Position numbers and translations under genes: made by a program. From Capsicum annuum (taxonomy: Eukaryota > Streptophyta > Magnoliopsida > Solanales > Solanaceae), in NCBI RefSeq assembly GCF_002878395.1, contig NC_061115.1, forward strand, positions 56,711,204 through 56,775,203: a DNA stretch of 64,000 bases, in the 5' to 3' direction. Within the stretch, counting starts at the first letter, position 1, and the number at the start of each line of letters is the position of its first letter. Shown here in pieces: positions 36,363-48,759 of this stretch. A model generated the notes under the pieces. It had not been told where the DNA came from. It saw nothing but the letters and a program-made list of their open reading frames with translations, and ran no database searches.

Positions 36363-37863
36363 TTATAACGCTCAACTTACATGTCAATTTAAGTGCAAGG
36401 TGGTCATCATCAATATAGTTACCCAAATTTGGAGTCAGGCTTGAATCCACAAGGAAAAATGTGAGTGGCAATCGAGTTAATTTGAAATAATGGATACTTG
36501 TTAAATTCAAACTGATATTACAAAAGATAAAAATGGGGGGTGAGAATGGTATTATCACTAACATTTTTCTTGAGATTTCTAGTATTAATTAAGGGCTATG
36601 AATAATTAGAGTCTAGGCAATTAGGCACAGATCTTGGGATTATGCTTTTCTATGGGCAACTAATACATGAGTGTGTGATAATTTGGTGCAAATTCTAACT
36701 GTTGGTGATGTAGTAGGATAGGTTAGAAATCCTTGAGGCTAGTTTGTCAACAAAACCCCAAGGGTGTCACTCATTGACCCTTTCGATTGCCTAATGAGTG
36801 CTTTAATCAAAACCACCTAATAACTAAATTAGACACCTCCTATTTCTAGGATGGTGCCCTAACTATAGTCAACTTCATAATCACTCTTATGGCTAAGATA
36901 GTGAAAAATAGTCAACTATACTCATAAATCGTCTATTATTGTCTTAGTTCCCACTTCCCTCTTTCAAGGATGATGTGGGTTCCTAAAGTTCACCCAAATC
37001 CCTTTTTCAAGAATGGTTTGAGCTTTCAAGAGCTTGGGATTTTCATCCAGCAAACCCATTTGGGTATTTGGGCTTTCACCCATAAATTCCAACCAATTTA
37101 CGCAAGCAATAGTAGAATCCAACACCACAAACTAGTAAATGCACAAATAAATCACACCCCACACATATTTAGACCCTATTCTAGCATAATCCCAAGAGGA
37201 AAAACTACCTACTCATAAGATAAATTAGTGAAGACTTTACCCAAAATCTCTATTGATTTGATTTGAGAAAATCTAAGTGGATGTTACTTCAAACTATGAG
37301 ATCCAACAAATCTTCAATGGGAGTTCACTAATTTTTTGCTTGGAAGTGACTCCAAAATATTCTTCACCCAAAATGTATACAATATTATCTACTCCGAGAA
37401 TGGAGGCTACGAACCCTAGAACAATGTCTAAAAATTGGGGAAGGTAAAATATTATAAATGATAGGGTTTGAGTCTTCTTTTTGTTCGGTTTGGGATCAGC
37501 CACATGTATTTCCATTTCTGCCCTTGGGCTACAATTTTCTGCTAGGCCGCGATTACATAGGCTCTGTCGCTACCGCATTATCGTGACTGCAATCGGCTCC
37601 CACAATTATTGCTTATTGACCTACTTGATCGACCGCGACCGCGGTAACTGAGGCCATTTTTGCTCTAGGTCTTCAAATGCACTTTCTTGCTTCCTTTTGA
37701 TCACTTTCAGCTCCAATCCACATCTTTCTATCTCATCAACTTTATGCCTGCAAAATATGGATATTATTGCATTTAATCACAACTATGTCGTACTTATTCA
37801 TTCAAAATAAGGTAATGTACACGAATATTGAGTGCAAATGAGTGGTAAAATCACCACTCGTCA
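36363..37863 (-). repeat. 5' LTR of element B (right LTR)
   Basis: The mate of 29609-31101, ending CACTCGTCA. Its inner end begins TTATAACGC where the left LTR has TGATAACGC, so the terminal G has mutated to T. The palindromic CG cluster is at 37545-37655. Confidence 0.92.
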
Positions 37864-37868
37864 GTGAC
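37864..37868. other. Target-site duplication, right side of element B
   Basis: GTGAC, matching 29604-29608. Confidence 0.9.
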
Positions 37869-39485
37869 TTCCATCAAATCACTCTAGGGAGATGAAAGGT
37901 TCTCCGCTGGCATGCGGTAATCATTAGGACCAAATTTGGAAGAATTAGATGTGAGCTGGCAGGAAAGGGTCCCACTGGATATTTTATTCTTTTTAATAGC
38001 CATATCCTTAAGAAAAGTATCATTATTTAAATTAGAGAGAGACTTAAAGAGGAGGGGGTATAGGCTAGAGTAGGACCCAAAAACTCAGGTTATGTGGACT
38101 CAAACTTCTTTTCAGACTTAGCGGTAGTAGGAGAAGTGAGCTGGGATTTAGGTTGGCCCAAGTTATGAACATTAGAAGTGGATTGATCAGGAGAAGACCT
38201 AATTGAATCAGGCTCAACGAAATTTGGTCCAGCAAGAGAAAAAAATTGAGAATCAATCCTTTTCGAAGAAAGGCCAGGCCCAATAAGTTGACTCCTTAGG
38301 GGTAGCCCAAAAAACAAAGAGGGTCTTATATTTTCTCCTTCGCCGGCGCCGCCACTAGAATCGGCTGACAAAGTACTTGAAGAGAAATGTTTAGAAGACT
38401 TACCTGGCGTTGCTGTCGATTTTTCACCTTTAGAGTCATGCACAACATTTATCGATTATCTAGGGATTTTTTAGACCTTTTTCTTCTGGCAAAAGAAATC
38501 ATTTGCCAACCTTCATCGAATTTCACTGGGGTTTCGTCAGAAAAGTGGTCCCTGTGGAGCCCTGTGGTGAAGCTTGTGTAGTGTTATTCTATCAATTGAG
38601 TGTCGTATGATCGAGGATACCACAAGCCTTACAAAGGATACCCTCACCTTCATATACGATTGACTGCTAATGACCTCCGATGGTGATAGACATTTTGACC
38701 GACAGATATAAGGTAACCTGGACACAGATTTGGGCATACCTACCCCTAATTATTGCAGATATGCAGGCGTCAATTTTCAATAACTTAATAGTATTTTTAC
38801 CTACACGTTCAAGTATGTTGGCGTCATAGAACTCGGTTGGGAGTTGGGGCAGACAGAACCAAATTATCGTAGACTCTATTTAGGTGAAGGTGGGAACAAA
38901 ATTTGGTTCCCATTTTTTGACTGACAGGAAACTCCCCGCAATGAACCAGGGGCCACCTTGAAGTGTCTTTGCTTGATTTTCTGGGTCCTTGAATTTGACA
39001 ATGAAAAAATTTAGGCCCAAATCAATTATGCAAAGTGGTTTGGAGGGCTTCCAAGGGGCTTCCAGTTTCGTTTTTAGATAAGGGTGAGGGAATTTCTTCC
39101 AGAAGGGTTTGATGATAACCTCATATTGTCGGGGGCATAGAGGCATCTCTTGTCCTCCAAAGAGAGAATGATGAGATCACCGTCCAATTATTCTGCATCA
39201 GCTTTCTCGAGGGTGATGTCGGTGGGAAGTTTAAAAGTTGGTAGCAAGTTCGATGTTACTTCCTTGTATAAGGGCTTACCCTCCTCCATTAGGATATCAT
39301 TTGGAAGATTCGAATTAGTGGAAATAGTAGGGGGAATTAAGCACAATTTGAGAAAGCTAAAACTAGGAAAGGAAGAAAATGAAATTGAAAGAAGAGAGAA
39401 GCTAGACACTCTTTCTCTAACCCATTGTTTTTTGTTTCTTCTCTTTCTTCTTCTACTAATTCTATCCCTCTAAGAGGAAAATCCT
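37869..39485 (-). pseudogene. LINE-2 ORF1, N-terminal part (DUF4283 and zinc knuckle)
   Basis: The frame 38880-39146 carries the DUF4283 domain: YEVIIKPFWKKFPHPYLKTK, CIIDLGLNFFIVKFKDPE and GGPWFIAGSFLSVKKWEPNF. Left of it, 38740-38590 reads VKMSITIGGHQQSIVYEGEG then LCKACGILDHTTLN followed by TGA. This is a CX2CX4HX4C knuckle whose last Cys codon has become a stop at 38592-38594. The Ser-rich linker at 38090-38443 follows. The N-terminus reaches about 39410. Element B separates this part from the ORF1 end at 28736-29603. ORF1 protein would bind element RNA. Confidence 0.85.
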
Positions 39486-39575
39486 TTACAAGCTTATTAG
39501 ATCAAAGGCAAAAAATAATTAATACAAAATAAGAAATGTGAGTATCCGTCAACATGATTACAAATTGAGAATATA

Positions 39576-39676
39576 ATATATATATATATATGTGTATATA
39601 TATATATATATTTATATGTATATATATATATATGTATATGTATATATATATATATGTATATGTATATATATATATA
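39576..39676. repeat. (TA)n/(TG)n microsatellite
   Basis: About 100 bases of TA with interspersed TG/TGTA. It gives a spurious Tyr/Ile-rich frame. Confidence 0.93.
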
Positions 39677-40176
39677 AACATTACTACTTAATAAAAAAAT
39701 GAGTACCCACAGAAAATGCATAAATATGGTTGAAAAAGCTTAACAATATATCTACTCAGAGCATTTAGAAAAGCATAATATCCTTCAACTATGACAACTT
39801 CAAACATATAGTTGGGATTCAAATTGTGAATCTGAAAAAAAAAAGTAACAAAAGTTCATAAAAAGGTAATTTGGTGTATTAAAATTTTTTCTATATGTGG
39901 AATTCGAAGAAGAACGGAACCACAGGGGTAAGAATGATATTTATATCTCGATCGATTGACTGACATTTCCTCTTGATTTTCAATCTCTTATCTCTCCATT
40001 ATCAACATGAAAAGGGCACAAAATCTGTTTGCTTAACTAATCAAAAGGAGGATGTTCTTATGTTTGTATATATTTTCACTATAATTCCACCTCTTTAATT
40101 TGGTATTTATTGTGTGTCGTTAAATGAGAGAATAGGAAAAGATACATAATTGTGTTATGGAAAAATCCTTTAGGCC
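39677..40176. other. Spacer without recognisable feature
   Basis: Between LINE-2's 5' end and the inverted repeat at 40177. No gene or repeat end is seen. Confidence 0.55.
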
Positions 40177-40217
40177 ATAAAAATTTGGCCCAAATTTGGC
40201 CATAATAGTAGAAAGAC
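40177..40217 (+). repeat. Left inverted repeat of element D
   Basis: It starts ATAAAAATTTGGCCC and ends GTAGAAAGAC. Weaker similarity continues outwards for about ten bases (ctttaggcc against ctaaatgact). Confidence 0.75.
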
Positions 40218-42059
40218 ATGTTCATACTTAAACTAGTTAGCTTTTAGATATTTTTGCCCCTTTCATCCTAAATCAAAATTTCTAAGACTACTTTATTTAT
40301 TACCATTTCTCAATACATTGAAAGTTATTCCAATACATGGGAATGGACAATTTATGTATTCTATTTTTAATTATCTAATTTTTGGCAAATAATTACATAA
40401 TTAAATAATTGTCAAATGTAGAAGTGTGTAATTAACAAAAATTAATCAGTAAAAATTAATTTATTAGTTGTTGCCTGTTGGTTATATATATATTTTTTAC
40501 GTTTGAAGTAGTTTAATTTTAGTTAAAATTTTAATTATGTATGGTTTATACTTTGTACATTTTTTGATAAATTTAATTAAATTATTTTATTTATTTTTTA
40601 TCACAGTAGTTCGATTTTATGATTTTTGTAATGAATATGAAAACTAGTGTATGAATATAGAGTTTTAATAATAACATGTTTTGGCATGCTTAAAATTTTG
40701 CTACTTTACATTTTTCTATAGATAAATATACTAAAAAAATATGTCGTACTTAAATGTAAAAAATTTATTTTGCTAAACAATTTAACAATATTTTTTTTGT
40801 TTTCGTAACATTTGTAAAAATAGATGTGGCTAAATTTATTTACCATTTTTTCATGATTCATGACTAGAATTTATACTCATTGCTATGAATTTTTTTTATG
40901 TTACAGACTATAATTATAAATAAATATTTATTTTACAAGAAATATACATATAGTAAGTAATTTTATCCATGAGAAATAATTTGTATCTATCTTCACATAA
41001 TTAGCGAGAATTTGTAAAATTTTCTTTAGATTAAGTATAGTAATTAATAAAATAATTAGATATAATAATCTATTTATTAAAATTATATTTGGAACTTATA
41101 AATAAGATCTTGTAAATTTGAATTGAGACTAATAAAAACACTTCCAATCAAATGATAGTTCTCAAAACACTTGATTAGCATGAAGCTTGTGTGAAACATA
41201 TTAACTTTTTAAAAAAAAATTATAATTAGTTAGTCAAAGTTAATATAATCATTTATTTTTAAAAAATTTATATTATAAACTTACAAGCCATGAAATTAAA
41301 CGCATCATTGACAACACTAACTACACTAGATCGATAAAGATATCACTCCGATGAAACAAGTCTAAAGTAAAATTTAGTAAAGTTAATTTTTTAAAATTTG
41401 TTATAATTAGTTAATAAAAAATAACAAAATTTAATCACTAATTTATTTAGATATAAATAATTGTACAAATACGTTTATGTGATAACTATGTTCAACTATT
41501 AATCTTTGGTTTAATTAATTATAACTGCATTTGTAATAATTATTTATTAATTTAGTTTAATAGTAGACCATAAAATCATTGTTCAGATAGATAAGGTTTG
41601 AAACTTCGAACAAAATAACAACTGTTATAAAACTTGATCAAGATAAAACTTGAATGAGACTTGATAAAATTTGTTTATATTCGTTATAAATAACAAATTG
41701 AAAATAATTATATTATAATTACTTATTTATTTAATTAAGAAATTTTATTAATTATTACATTTAAATAAATTTAAGCTCTATTTAAATATAATTTGAAAAT
41801 ATTTCAATATCGATAGTAAAAATCAAAATACTTTAAATATGGTAAACATCGACATATTATAAAAATCATATTTTAATAGAATAAAAAAATATTATAAATC
41901 ACAATAATTAAAATTTTAAATTATTTTAATTATTGATTATCTAAATTATATCTGTGTCATATAAATTGAGACAAAAAATAAGCATGGTCCTGTCGATGTC
42001 TAGTGTCTATATAAATATGAAATGTTACAAATAAATTAAGTCAAATTTCTGGATTATAG

Positions 42060-42840
42060 ATGCAACAGCTTCGACATGCTTGTCAACTGCTTCAATAATG
42101 ATTTTACTATATCACTCCTAATTAATTATTATAAGTCATTTATTTATTAAAAATTAATAATATTTAATATTAAAAAATAAATATTTATGACATATTTGCT
42201 TCAACCATCATTTTAATAAGTATCGCCCTTAATTAATTATTATAAGTCATTTACGTATTAAAAAGTTAATAATATTTAATAAAAAAAAATAAAATAGGCA
42301 TAAAATGATTAATTAACCCTTGATGTTTTAAATTAACTTGACGTCTCATATTAGACCCACTTAAATTTTTCATGATTTCGATATGTTTGTCAGTTGCTTC
42401 AACCATGATTTCGCCCCTAATTAATTATTATAAGTTATTTATGTATTAAAAAATTAATAATATTTAATTTAAAAAAAAAATAGACATTTATGACATGTTT
42501 GATTTAGCTTCTTCAACCGTCATTTTACTAAATATCACTCCTAATTAATTATTATAAGTCATCTAAGTATGAAAAGGTTACTAATATTTAATATAAAAGA
42601 TAAAATAGACATAAACTAATAAATTAATTTTTGATGTTTTAAATTAACTTGACATCTTATATACTCACTTAAAAAAAATTCACAATTATTTTTTATAGTA
42701 TTTTTGCTATATAACTTTTAATTAGTTATTGTAAGTCATTTAAGACATGTCTACTTCGCTACTTCAATTATAATTTTACTATATTATCCTTAATTAATTA
42801 TTATGGTCATCTGAGCATTGTGCCACTTAAATGGGCATGT
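42060..42840. repeat. Decayed tandem array, core aattaattattataagtcat
   Basis: The phrase attaattattataagtcatttatgtatt, or a close variant, starts near 42119, 42231, 42418, 42541 and (shortened) 42717. It is followed by ttaataatatttaat. Larger units (gacatgtttg, cttcaaccatgatttt, gatgttttaaattaacttgac) recur with spacing near 310 bp, so there is a higher-order structure. Confidence 0.75.
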
Positions 42841-43394
42841 GTGATTTATTTATCTCACTTATAAAGGATGATAAACATACAACAAATCGACATATTTGCT
42901 TGTGTTTCCTGCTTAGATATTTTCTTTTATATTTGTTTATTTTACTTTTATTTTTAATTTGTTATATATTTGAGAATTAAGTTAAAGTATTATAAATCAT
43001 AATAATTAACAACTTGAAATGATTAAAAAGACGTAAAAAAAAATTTAATTGACTCTCTAAATTTTATTACTGCCACATAAATTGAGACAGAAGAATAAGC
43101 TATAAATCACAATAATTAATAAATTAAAATTTTTTAAAATATATATACATAAAATTTAGTTCACTCTCAAAATTGCATCAATACCACATAAATTGAGACA
43201 AATGGTATAACATATATTATTTTAAAATTATGTAGAAAATTATTATTTTTTTTTAAAATAAACTACATAATTTAAATAATTTTTTAAATGTAATTCTAAA
43301 ATATTTTAATAACGAAAGTTAAAACTCTAACACTTTAAACATGGTAGACATTAATGTATCATAAAAATTGTAAAAATTATATAGTTCATAAGTA

Positions 43395-44230
43395 TGGATC
43401 CTAGTTAATATCAACCTAAGAAAGTCGTGTATTAATATTATAGTCTTGCACCCTTATGTTATGCTGGTTTGATAAATTGTGAATCCTTACTCATATTAGG
43501 GCATATTTTATTTGTTAAATTTTAAATCTAAAAGTTTTCATATTTGAATGATATTTCAAATATAATTTGAAAATATTTTAATAACGGCAATCAAGACTTA
43601 AACACTTTAGATGTGGTGGACATCGACAAGTTATAAAAATCAAAGTATTCATTACTGTCGACTCTTGTTAACAACAACCCAAGAGAGTCACATGTTAATA
43701 TTGTAGTCTTGCGCCCATATGTTACACCGATTTTATAATTTGAGAATCATTACTTATATTTGTTATTATTGTGAACTCTAATTAAAATAATTTAGTATGT
43801 TTAAATAAATTTAAAATACATATTTAAATAAATATTTAAACATAATTTGAAATAATACAATAACAATAGTAGAAATTAAACTAAAAACATTTTAGACATG
43901 GTAGAAATTACCTCTTTATATAAATCATAAAAATCATATGATTCAAAAGTGTCAATCCTATTTTATAAAGACCCAAGAGAGTCACGTATTAATGTTGAAG
44001 TTTTATAGCTTCCTAGTGTTGTAAACGTTCACTTGGTTAAATAAAATCATTTATTTTCCCCAAAAAATGTTGAAGTTTTACATATTTATTCATTATCATC
44101 TTTTGAAAAGTACAATAAAAATTCAAGTAATTAAGTGATGACCCCAGTTAACATCAACCTAAGAGAATACTTATGCACTAATGTTGTAGTCTTGCGCCTC
44201 TATATTAAGCCTATTTGATACCTTGTGAAT
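43395..44230. repeat. Decayed direct repeats, core aagagagtcacgtattaatgtt
   Basis: Copies at about 43395-43500, 43659-43765, 43947-44015 and 44137-44235 share a frame of phrases: ttaacatcaacc, aagagagtca, ttaatattgtagtcttgcgcc, ttgtgaatcatta. Spacing is about 190-290 bp. The fourth copy runs into the 847-bp duplication. Confidence 0.75.
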
Positions 44231-45862
44231 CATTAGATAATTTTGTAATTAACGAAACCTCTAATTAAGTAATTTTATTATTTATTATATTTAAATAAAT
44301 TTATAAACTACATATTTAAATATTTTTTAAATATATAATTTTAAAATATATCAATAGAGAGAGTCAAAGCTCAAAACAGTTATAGTTGTCGACAATAAAT
44401 AATTACACTAAACACTTATATTTTCTATGTTATGAAAATCTTACAGTTACATCTAAAAAAACGTTTATCCTATTTTTGCTAAAAACATTTAAACCTTGCA
44501 TATAATGAAAATCCTACATAATTGAAACTTTATTTAACTAGTTATATATAAATAATTTTTAAGGGAAAAATAAATAAAAACTACAATAAAAAAGAGATTA
44601 TATATAATAAAATATTATAGTTTATAAAATTACAAAAATAGACGTACTTAAAGCCATAGAAAGTTATAATTTATAGTGGGTATATCTTTTAAATAAGTTG
44701 TATTATAACCTATTTCCAAAATATTTATTTATTTTTTAAATCAAATGTATGAATAAATTTTCTTACCCTTGATTTAAATATTCGTTAGAATAACTTCGCA
44801 AAAATATTTTACTTATATTTATGGTTAAAATGTATCATTTAAAAATTATATTATATATTTAATTATAAAGACACTTCATAGAAGGTATAGGTGTAAAATT
44901 ATCAAAGTACATGTGTAAGTACTTCATTTTAAAATATAGAAAGTATATTCATATTATAAAGTGTTCAATATTAATCATTTATATATTGAGAATTTGAAAG
45001 TAAATATAATGAATTATATATATATATATATATATATATGGGAATTGACTTTTAAGTCAATTTAATACCTTGTGAATCATTAGTTAATTTTATAATTAAT
45101 GAAATATCTAATTAAGTAATTTTATTATTTATTATAATTAAATAAATTTATAAACTACATATTTAAATATTTTTTAACTATATAATTTTAAAATATATCA
45201 ATAAAGATAGTCAAAGCTCAAAACAGTTTATAGTTGTCGACAATAAATATTACACTAAACAATTACATTTTCTAGGTTATGAAAATCTTACAGTTACATC
45301 TCCAAAAACGTTAACCCTATTTTTGCTAAAAACATTTATACCTTGCATATAATGAAAATCCTACATAATTAAAACATTTTTTAACTAGTTATATATAAAT
45401 AATTTTCAAGGGAAAAATAAAGAAAAACTACAATAAAAAAGAGATTATATATAATAAAATATTATACTTCATAAAATTACAAAAATAAGTACTTAAATCC
45501 ATAGAAAGTTATAATTTATAGTGGGTATATCTTTTAAATAAGTTATATCATATCCTATTTCTAAAATATTTATTTATTTTTTAAATAAAATGTATGAGTA
45601 AATTTTTTACCCTTGATTTAAATATTAGTTAGAGTAACTTCGCAAAAATATTTTATTTATATTTATGATTGTAATTTATCCTTTAAAAATTATATTATAT
45701 ATTTAATTATAGAGACACTTCATATAAGGTGTAAGATTATCAAAGTACATGTTTAAGTATTTCATTTTAAAATTTAGAAAGTATATTCATATTATAACGT
45801 GTTCAATATTAATCATTTATATATGGAAAATTTGAAATTAAATATCATGAATTATATATATA

Positions 45863-45910
<48 letters not shown>
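44217..45910. repeat. ~847-bp tandem duplication
   Basis: Copy 1 (44217-45063) and copy 2 (45064-45910) start ataccttgtgaatcatta and stay collinear: gtcaaagctcaaaacagtt, gttgtcgacaataaat, ttgcatataatgaaaatcc, gtgggtatatcttttaaat. Each ends in a TA microsatellite (45014-45039; 45853-45907). The copies are still very similar, so this duplication is younger than the surrounding array. Confidence 0.9.
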
Positions 45911-46077
45911 CATATTTTATTAAAAAACACATTTTAATGAATGGTCATTTATTTATTACCATTTTTCAATGTGGGAATTGACTTTTAAGTTTAGGGAATA
46001 ACAAAGACTTTAATTTTCTTTGAATAAAAAAAAAAGAAAAAAGAATGAATTTGTTTTGAAAGATAAAGGTCATTACA

Positions 46078-46118
46078 GTCTTTTTACAATTGTGGCCGAA
46101 TTTGGGCCAAATTTTTAT
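46078..46118 (-). repeat. Right inverted repeat of element D
   Basis: Reverse complement of the left end with four mismatches. Confidence 0.75.
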
Positions 46119-46208
46119 AGTCATTTAGCACTTCTCGTTTGTTAATATTCCATTAGGAAGGAGAAAGTTAAAAACGGAAAAGACAAATTAATATTGATTA
46201 GAGAAAGT

Positions 46209-46213
46209 GGTAC
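46209..46213. other. Target-site duplication, left side of element C
   Basis: GGTAC, exactly repeated at 54729-54733. Confidence 0.92.
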
Positions 46214-48739
46214 TGTAATGCCCCAAGTCTTTACCCCGGACGCTATACGGTGCTTACGACCCAGAAGGACCACAAGCTAACTCATGACTAATATCTGTTG
46301 TGAGCACTAAAACATGATACTGTAATAAATGCGAAAAATAGGCTGAAATGCCATAAGGTTCAAAACATCTAAAATACTAATAAATTATATCATCTGTGAT
46401 AATATATGTAAAACTAAATACTGACTGAAAACTAGTCTGAAAAGCCTCTAACTGAAACTGTCTGAAAGTGGAGTTGATGGGACAATCCCCCAACTAACTC
46501 CATCTACTGAAATACTAAGTCTACTGAAATAATGAAATAAAAGAATATCCTCGAATGATGAGGACTCATTGTTAATCTACTGCTGCTGGCTGAATCTGAA
46601 TCTATCTATGCGCGGTCGGAAACCTGAGCGTCCAAACCTATGATATGAGACATCATAGCGCAAAGAAAGAGTATATGTCAGTACATGGAATGTACTGGTA
46701 TACTAGATGAGGTAAGGCTGAATGCAAGGGTTCATATGCATGAACAATAACTGACCATGTGATATAGAGTAACTGAACATGAGAGTACATGGAAAACTGA
46801 TACTGCTGTAAAGACTGAGTATGCACTAACGTGCATATAAATAAATACTATGACTAAGCTTGTCTGAAGCTAAGCCCTGGATTCTGATACTGAGTAACTG
46901 ATATCTAAAGTTACTGATAACTGATTTACTGATATTGATTGACTGTATTTGATTTTGTAGATCTTAACTGAGTTCTATTCTGAAGACTGAAATTGTAACT
47001 GTAACTGTGGGAGGTAATCATCTAACCATCTAACCAACATGCCCCAAATAAAATAACTGAGTTGGGGTCCAACCTGTGACCCCAGTTGGAAGGGTGTCAG
47101 TACCGTGCCACGGGTAAAGACACTGAAGAGTTACCCTCATTTGACAGGTACTCTAATGAAAAAGGTGGAACCCTCATCTGGCAGGTTAAAATACCTCATC
47201 AACCCTTAACTGGCAGGTTTGATGTCTCAACCTATGCTGGCTATGTAGTTATGGAACGCAAGAATTACTTCTAAAGATCATACCCTCTACTGGCAGTTGA
47301 GCTCCCATCATTGGGTTCACTCGGTGCTAAATCCTACTCCCAACTGAAAGACACTGAACTGAGTATACTGAACTGGACTGGACTGATACTGAGCTTACTG
47401 AGTTTTCCTGAGTTTGGTAACTAGCTAAGTTCTACTGAGTTCTATAACTGACTAAGAGTACTACTGATCGTGACATGACTGAGATTTTGTAACTAACACT
47501 GGCTCTAGGTACACAGCTAAATTATCGAGTATTAAATACCCCTAGGACTCGATAGCATGAAAAATAAAGCATAATATACTCTTAAAAAATCATAACAATG
47601 TATATGTATCCTTAGTTCACTCATAGAGGCAATTAATCAAACACTTGTAATGCATCTACTTATACATAAATGGGGAATACATGTTATCATGTTATAATGG
47701 CACTATTTCATTCACATAGGCATTTTATCAAACACATGGGGAGCATGCTTAGGTTATACAATAATCAACACATATAGTTATCATGGCTACATAAATCAAC
47801 TTGTAAATTGAAGGGTTTGTCATAAAAATCGTGTAATTCAACACATACAATGATTAATTTCATAAAAGCTTATAATTTAATCATGGACTAAAATCCAACA
47901 ATAACATGAACATGAACTCAATTCAATTCAAGCATGGAAGTTAATAATTCAACAATTTTGTAGTTTGAAAATGGGTTCGTGGACTCTATGGGTGAAAAGA
48001 ACCCACAGATGAATTTCTAACATACCTTAATTTGTGAGTTTCTTAAAGTTATTAGTGAATCCTTTGAGATTGCTCTTGGTTTCTTGAAGCTAGGGTTTGT
48101 TTCCTTGAGAGAGAATGCTTGGATTTGGGGGCGAAATTAAGTGAATAATGACTTTAAAATGTTTTTTAGGGATTAAATCCCGTATCTGGACGTATTAAAC
48201 TTATGGGAAAAGACCAATTTAACCCTGGCCGACACTTTTAATTTTCGTCAAAATTTTTGAAATAGGCACCTAGCGCGACGCGGCGCTATCGCGTCATGTC
48301 TTTGGAAATTTCCAACTGGAAAAATACATGGTGGCGCGATACGGTGGTATCATATTGCCACCTTGGTTGGGACCTGGAAGTTCACCGCGATGTGGTAGAA
48401 TCGCGTTGGTACACTGAGAATTGACAAATATGAAAAAAAGTTGTGGCGCGATGCGCCGATATCGTGGTACCTCACTGGAAATTGAAAATTGTCATTTTGA
48501 CATACTCTGCGATGCGCTACTGGCCTGAATGACGGTGTTTAACGACTGAAACTTAAAATAGCCATAACTTCTCACCCGGTTATCAGATTTAGGCAAATTT
48601 TAAATCGTTGGAAAGATAATTCAATTTCCTACGTAGTGGCAGACCCTAAACTAAAAATAACTGAGCATTTCAAAAATTTTATATTAGATAACTCATGAAC
48701 TAAGAGTTAAGTTAAGCTTGAGAAATACAGGGTATTACA
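46214..48739 (-). repeat. 3' LTR of element C (left LTR)
   Basis: It starts TGTAATGCCCC and ends GTATTACA. It has ctga-rich text, a cluster of GC-rich near-palindromes at 48265-48520 (gcgcgacgcggcgctatcgcg and variants) and the module shared with element A at 48556-48640. Open frames such as 47086-47274 have no meaning: the mate LTR does not conserve them. Confidence 0.93.
48556..48640 (+). repeat. Shared LTR module, copy in the left LTR of element C
   Basis: On the plus strand it reads gccataacttctcacccgg, then atcgttggaaagataattca. It is the reverse complement of the module at 3621-3696. Confidence 0.7.
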
Positions 48740-48740
48740 A

Positions 48741-48757
48741 TATCTCCCCCTTGGAAA
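48741..48757 (-). other. Polypurine tract of element C
   Basis: On the minus strand: atgtttccaagggggagata, directly before the 3' LTR. Confidence 0.75.
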
Positions 48758-48759
48758 CA

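Larger units (their letters stand above)
29609..37863 (-). mobile_element. Element B: non-autonomous Athila/Tat-like LTR retrotransposon inside LINE-2
   Basis: The element is 8.26 kb with LTRs of about 1.5 kb (29609-31101, 36363-37863), TG...CA ends and an exact GTGAC duplication. A purine tract lies inside the left LTR and a primer-binding-like site inside the right LTR, so transcription runs leftwards. The 5.3-kb interior holds a plant-transposon-type protein frame and gag-like fragments, but no protease, RT, RNase H or integrase that I can recognise. It would depend on enzymes supplied by a relative. Confidence 0.9.
40177..46118. mobile_element. Element D: ~5.9-kb AT-rich non-coding segment bounded by 41-bp inverted repeats
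   Basis: The left end (40177-40217) and the reverse complement of the right end (46078-46118) match at 37 of 41 bases, sharing ATAAAAATTTGGCCCAAATT and GGCCA. No frame of 60 codons exists inside. The interior has decayed direct repeats: 42060-42840, 43395-44230 and an 847-bp tandem pair at 44217-45910. It could be a non-autonomous MULE-like or foldback element, but I found no target duplication. The alternative is two independent inverted copies of a short repeat. Confidence 0.55.

Noticed and set aside
24590..39510. Target duplication of LINE-2 (caagcta near 24592 against caagctt near 39490)
   Set aside because: Only six or seven bases match and neither LINE-2 end is independently fixed.
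39497..39721. Tyr/Ile-rich minus-strand frame
   Set aside because: A translation of the TA microsatellite.
47086..47274. 62-codon frame in the LTR of element C
   Set aside because: Not preserved in the mate LTR at about 53070-53260.
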